Below are positions 15,175 through 17,677 of a stretch of DNA of 17,677 nt, in pieces. The stretch comes from Ignavibacteria bacterium UBA5771 (GTDB taxonomy: Bacteria; Bacteroidota; Ignavibacteria; Kapaibacteriales; UBA2268): assembly GCA_002418685.1 (NCBI GenBank), contig DIEP01000128.1, forward strand, positions 3,013 through 20,689. The letters are read 5' to 3'. A model generated the notes under the pieces. That model made no database searches. It worked only from the letters and a program-made list of their open reading frames with translations, and was not told the origin of the DNA. A program made the position numbers and the translations under genes. How positions within the stretch are numbered: position 1 is the first letter of the stretch; every line of letters starts with the position of its first letter.

Positions 15175-17202
15175 TTATTGCTTGATTGGTGTTTCAATAT
15201 TTATTGTGACTGTTCTGCAATAGAAACGCCCTTCGGGAGTTGAATTGTCGTATATCAATTCAGATTCGCCTTTGCCTTCAACCGTTACATTATGATCAAT
15301 ATTCAATCGCTTCAATACTGATTTTGCACGTTTTTCGGAAATCTTTTGATTTACATCTTCATCACCAATATTATCAGTAAATCCAAACACAGAAACTTTT
15401 GATTCATCTGTGACGCGACTTTTCACAAAATCCACAACTTTTTTATGCTCTTTATTCAAATTTGATTTGGCAAAATCAAATAAAATTAAGCTATAATATT
15501 CATATTCTGTGTCAGACTGCCCTGAACGACGTTTCATTTCTATACTTTTTTTGGAAATTGGGATTCGTTTAGTTTTTGAAGTAGCTACTTGACCCACTGA
15601 ATCCATTCCCCGCATAGAGAATGCAAGATCTTCATTTCCTTTTGGAATAGTTCTCTGCGAAATTTCCCAATCGATGCTTTCGGGCATGTTCCCTTCACCT
15701 TTTCTGTTAAGAACGCTTTGATTTCCTTGAACAACATTTAAATCCCAAGAATGAACACCGACTTCTGTGAGGACCTTGGGAATAAATTTAATTGCAGTCG
15801 CAGAAATAACTCGCATTGTATCAACGGTAAATACAGGCTCGATTATTGCAGGGTCATCAGAAGAAATTTCTACTCTACGATTCTCGGCAACCCCTTGAGG
15901 ATCATCATTTCGCGATGGTTCCTTCGGGAGATTTCTCGTTTGAATCTTCATCCTCTCAGGTGAGATATCCCATGTGTTTTGAAAATATCTCGCGATGGAT
16001 TGGGCACGTGCCTCTGATAATTCTTTGTTATTTTTTTCAGTTCCAAGGTTGGAATTTGTGCCCGTTAGGGTAATCTTTGCAGATGGATTATCAGATAACC
16101 GTTTGCCGATTATATTTAGGACATGGTAATATGTTTCGAGAGCGCTATAATTGTTTAATTTATCAAATGAAAAGGTCCCTGTCTCATTTTTTGAAATTTG
16201 CATGTAACGAGGAGGTATTTCAGCCGAATTTTCATCAAAAAATATATAAGTTAGCAAAGGTCTCATATTATAAGAAACAAAATCTTCAATTTTCAAAGTA
16301 AAATCTCGTGACTCATTCTTACTTGAATCAATTTGAACAGCGTCGACATCAATTGCAAATATTGGAGGATTCTGGATATCCTTTAATATCGGGTCAGGAG
16401 GTGCAATTGTAGCTGCGGGTGGCGGTGGTGGTGGCGGCGGAGTTCTGTATTTTATCGAAACACCAAGTGAGAACTGATGATAATTCCAAGAGCGATCCTT
16501 AACTAAATTTGTGAAATTATAAGTATAGAAAAACTCGGGGACCATAAAAAGCGTTTGTGCTTTATTTAAAGGCAATTTGTAGCTTGTTCCTAATTTCAAT
16601 CCCGCTTGAACTGAACTTGCAGATTCAACCTTTCCTTCGCTTTGATTGCGATAGCTTCTGCCATCGATGAATGTCCCTCTATCTGATGGCTTTGTGATTT
16701 TCTCGACTTGATAATAATGTGAATTAGTTAAAAAGCCAACACGGAATCCACCGTGCAGTGCTAAATCAGGCTTAATTTTATAAGTAAAAAGTGGCTCAAT
16801 GCCAAAAGTTCCAAATTTTGCGTCCAGTAAATGCTCGAATTCACCTGTTGCTTGCTTGCCGTCGAGTATTATTGTAGTTGTATCGGTTGCTGTTAATTTG
16901 CCGTTTGATTGCGAATATGTTGCTCTAAATGATAATTGCATCAAATAATTCAGAGGATAATCAAAGGTTGCACCCAGGTAAAATCCGCTTCCCGTCCCGC
17001 TGTTGAATTCGGGACAACAACTTGGTACTCCCGGAAGATTTGAAAAACCAGATGAATGGATGTTAAAATTATACCCGCCAACTATACCATACATTGGATA
17101 CAATTCAAGACTGTCAACTGGATAATCGTTTTCCTGTCCAAAGCTAAGGAATTTCACTTGTGAAAAGAGAATTATTACAATGTAAACTCTGATGTATTTC
17201 AT
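15175..17202 (-). CDS. OmpA-family protein: N-terminal barrel-like region, polyproline linker, two OmpA-like domains
   Basis: A 675-residue outer-membrane/peptidoglycan-linking protein (residue numbers count from a TTG two codons upstream; the ATG at 17202 is preferred). There is a signal peptide (about 1-24). An aromatic, alternating beta-rich region (about 35-255; PMYGIVGGYNFNI, QFSLGVSIKYR) looks like an outer-membrane barrel. An eight-proline run (257-264) and linker follow. The first OmpA-like domain (about 315-450) has LTGTNSNLG, ARAQSIARYF and ENRRVEI. A beta-sandwich-like stretch (about 455-560) separates it from the second OmpA-like domain (about 570-675: LILFDFAKSNLN, GFTDNIGDED, EKRAKSVL). 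In the second domain Asp612 and Arg627 fit the diaminopimelate-binding pair of E. coli OmpA; in the first the Asp position is Ser386. Divergent from the peptidase gene. Confidence 0.9.
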   Translation of the reverse strand: MKYIRVYIVIILFSQVKFLSFGQENDYPVDSLELYPMYGIVGGYNFNIHSSGFSNLPGVPSCCPEFNSGTGSGFYLGATFDYPLNYLMQLSFRATYSQSNGKLTATDTTTIILDGKQATGEFEHLLDAKFGTFGIEPLFTYKIKPDLALHGGFRVGFLTNSHYYQVEKITKPSDRGTFIDGRSYRNQSEGKVESASSVQAGLKLGTSYKLPLNKAQTLFMVPEFFYTYNFTNLVKDRSWNYHQFSLGVSIKYRTPPPPPPPPAATIAPPDPILKDIQNPPIFAIDVDAVQIDSSKNESRDFTLKIEDFVSYNMRPLLTYIFFDENSAEIPPRYMQISKNETGTFSFDKLNNYSALETYYHVLNIIGKRLSDNPSAKITLTGTNSNLGTEKNNKELSEARAQSIARYFQNTWDISPERMKIQTRNLPKEPSRNDDPQGVAENRRVEISSDDPAIIEPVFTVDTMRVISATAIKFIPKVLTEVGVHSWDLNVVQGNQSVLNRKGEGNMPESIDWEISQRTIPKGNEDLAFSMRGMDSVGQVATSKTKRIPISKKSIEMKRRSGQSDTEYEYYSLILFDFAKSNLNKEHKKVVDFVKSRVTDESKVSVFGFTDNIGDEDVNQKISEKRAKSVLKRLNIDHNVTVEGKGESELIYDNSTPEGRFYCRTVTINIETPIKQ

Positions 17203-17360
17203 ATTCAAAATAAAAACGTAAAATTACAAACAAGAATAATACCAAATTATGAATTTTTCAAAAGAGAGAATGCAAGATGATAAAATTTCCTGCTTTATTA
17301 ATAATTTTAAATCTTATTTCGGCATAAATTTCTTATTTTTGAAATTAAAAAAATTTTCAA

Positions 17361-17677
17361 ATGAAAAAATTATTAATTCTACCTCTTTTTCTTCTATTTT
17401 TTAATATTAGCAATTCTCAAATTAACTCTAACGATACATTAAAATTTAAAGATTACCACAACCAATTTTGGGAAGAAATAGAAAAATCAAGTAATGAATT
17501 TGCAAAGGAACCTAAAAAAACCTCACTTCGATTACTGATGGATTTTACGGGTATTAATTATCCAAAATCAATTGATGAGTTCACTCAAGTTTGGCATAAT
17601 CAACCTGTATCACAGGGATGGACAGGTATGTGCTGGGATTTTTCGACAACTTCTTTTTTTGAATCGGAAATATATCG
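17361..17677 (+). CDS. Secreted papain-like cysteine peptidase, C1/bleomycin hydrolase type (3' partial)
   Basis: The first 105 residues of a protein cut by the window end. A typical signal peptide (about 1-20: KKLLILPLFLLFF, then NISNSQ) indicates export. The sequence then reads HNQPVSQGWTGMCWDFSTTSFFESEIY. QGxxGxCW is the active-site motif of papain-family peptidases; Gln85 would form the oxyanion hole and Cys91 the nucleophile. The spacing resembles bleomycin hydrolase/aminopeptidase C (QxxxGRCW) proteins. The His and Asn of the catalytic set lie beyond the window. The ATG at 17361 follows a 158-bp divergent spacer shared with the OmpA gene. The plus strand has TATTTTTG at 17334-17341, which fits the Bacteroidetes TAnnTTTG -7 motif but has no -33 partner, so a promoter there is uncertain. 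Confidence 0.75.
   Translation, partial: MKKLLILPLFLLFFNISNSQINSNDTLKFKDYHNQFWEEIEKSSNEFAKEPKKTSLRLLMDFTGINYPKSIDEFTQVWHNQPVSQGWTGMCWDFSTTSFFESEIY

Noticed and set aside
17270..17404. Short plus-strand open frame (about 44 codons) overlapping the peptidase start
   Set aside because: It overlaps the peptidase in another frame, has low-complexity AT-driven composition and no recognisable product.

Overview
This is an AT-rich window from a Gram-negative (diderm) bacterium. The outer-membrane genes (TolC, LptB, OmpA, MlaE) show the diderm envelope. Low GC, weak or absent Shine-Dalgarno sequences at many starts, and the style of the OmpA-like and secreted proteins suggest the Bacteroidetes/Chlorobi/Ignavibacteria (FCB) group, possibly a Kapabacteria/Ignavibacteria-like lineage. 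That placement is inference; there is no rRNA in the window. I see no tRNA, rRNA, CRISPR array or intact insertion sequence.

Layout. (1) Bases 1-6186, + strand: a tightly packed operon for a tripartite macrolide/peptide-type efflux system. It encodes a TolC-like outer-membrane channel (5' end cut off), an RDD-family membrane protein, a MacA-like periplasmic adaptor, a MacB-type ATPase, and two different MacB-type permeases. Gaps are only 2-15 bp and a hairpin/U-run terminator follows. (2) Bases 6489-8557, - strand: a two-gene unit of a TetR regulator followed by a B12-binding-type radical SAM protein. It has non-coding stretches of about 300 and 460 bp on either side. A 16-bp inverted repeat next to a TATAAT box lies upstream of the regulator gene and is a likely operator. 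(3) Bases 9018-11047, - strand: htrA/deg serine protease and lptB, translationally coupled, both concerned with envelope maintenance. (4) Bases 11109-15173, + strand: priA (replication restart helicase), a lone MlaE-type lipid-transport permease, and trmB (tRNA m7G46 methyltransferase). (5) Bases 15175-17202, - strand: a large OmpA-family protein with two OmpA-like domains, ending one base from trmB. (6) From 17361, + strand: the start of a secreted papain-like cysteine peptidase, cut off by the window end.

Most genes serve the cell envelope: efflux, LPS transport, periplasmic proteolysis, phospholipid transport and peptidoglycan anchoring. priA and trmB are housekeeping genes. I found nothing that clearly amounts to a new system. 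The least explained parts are the TetR/radical SAM cassette with its operator, the RDD protein inside the efflux operon, and the OmpA protein with one degenerate and one canonical peptidoglycan-binding site.
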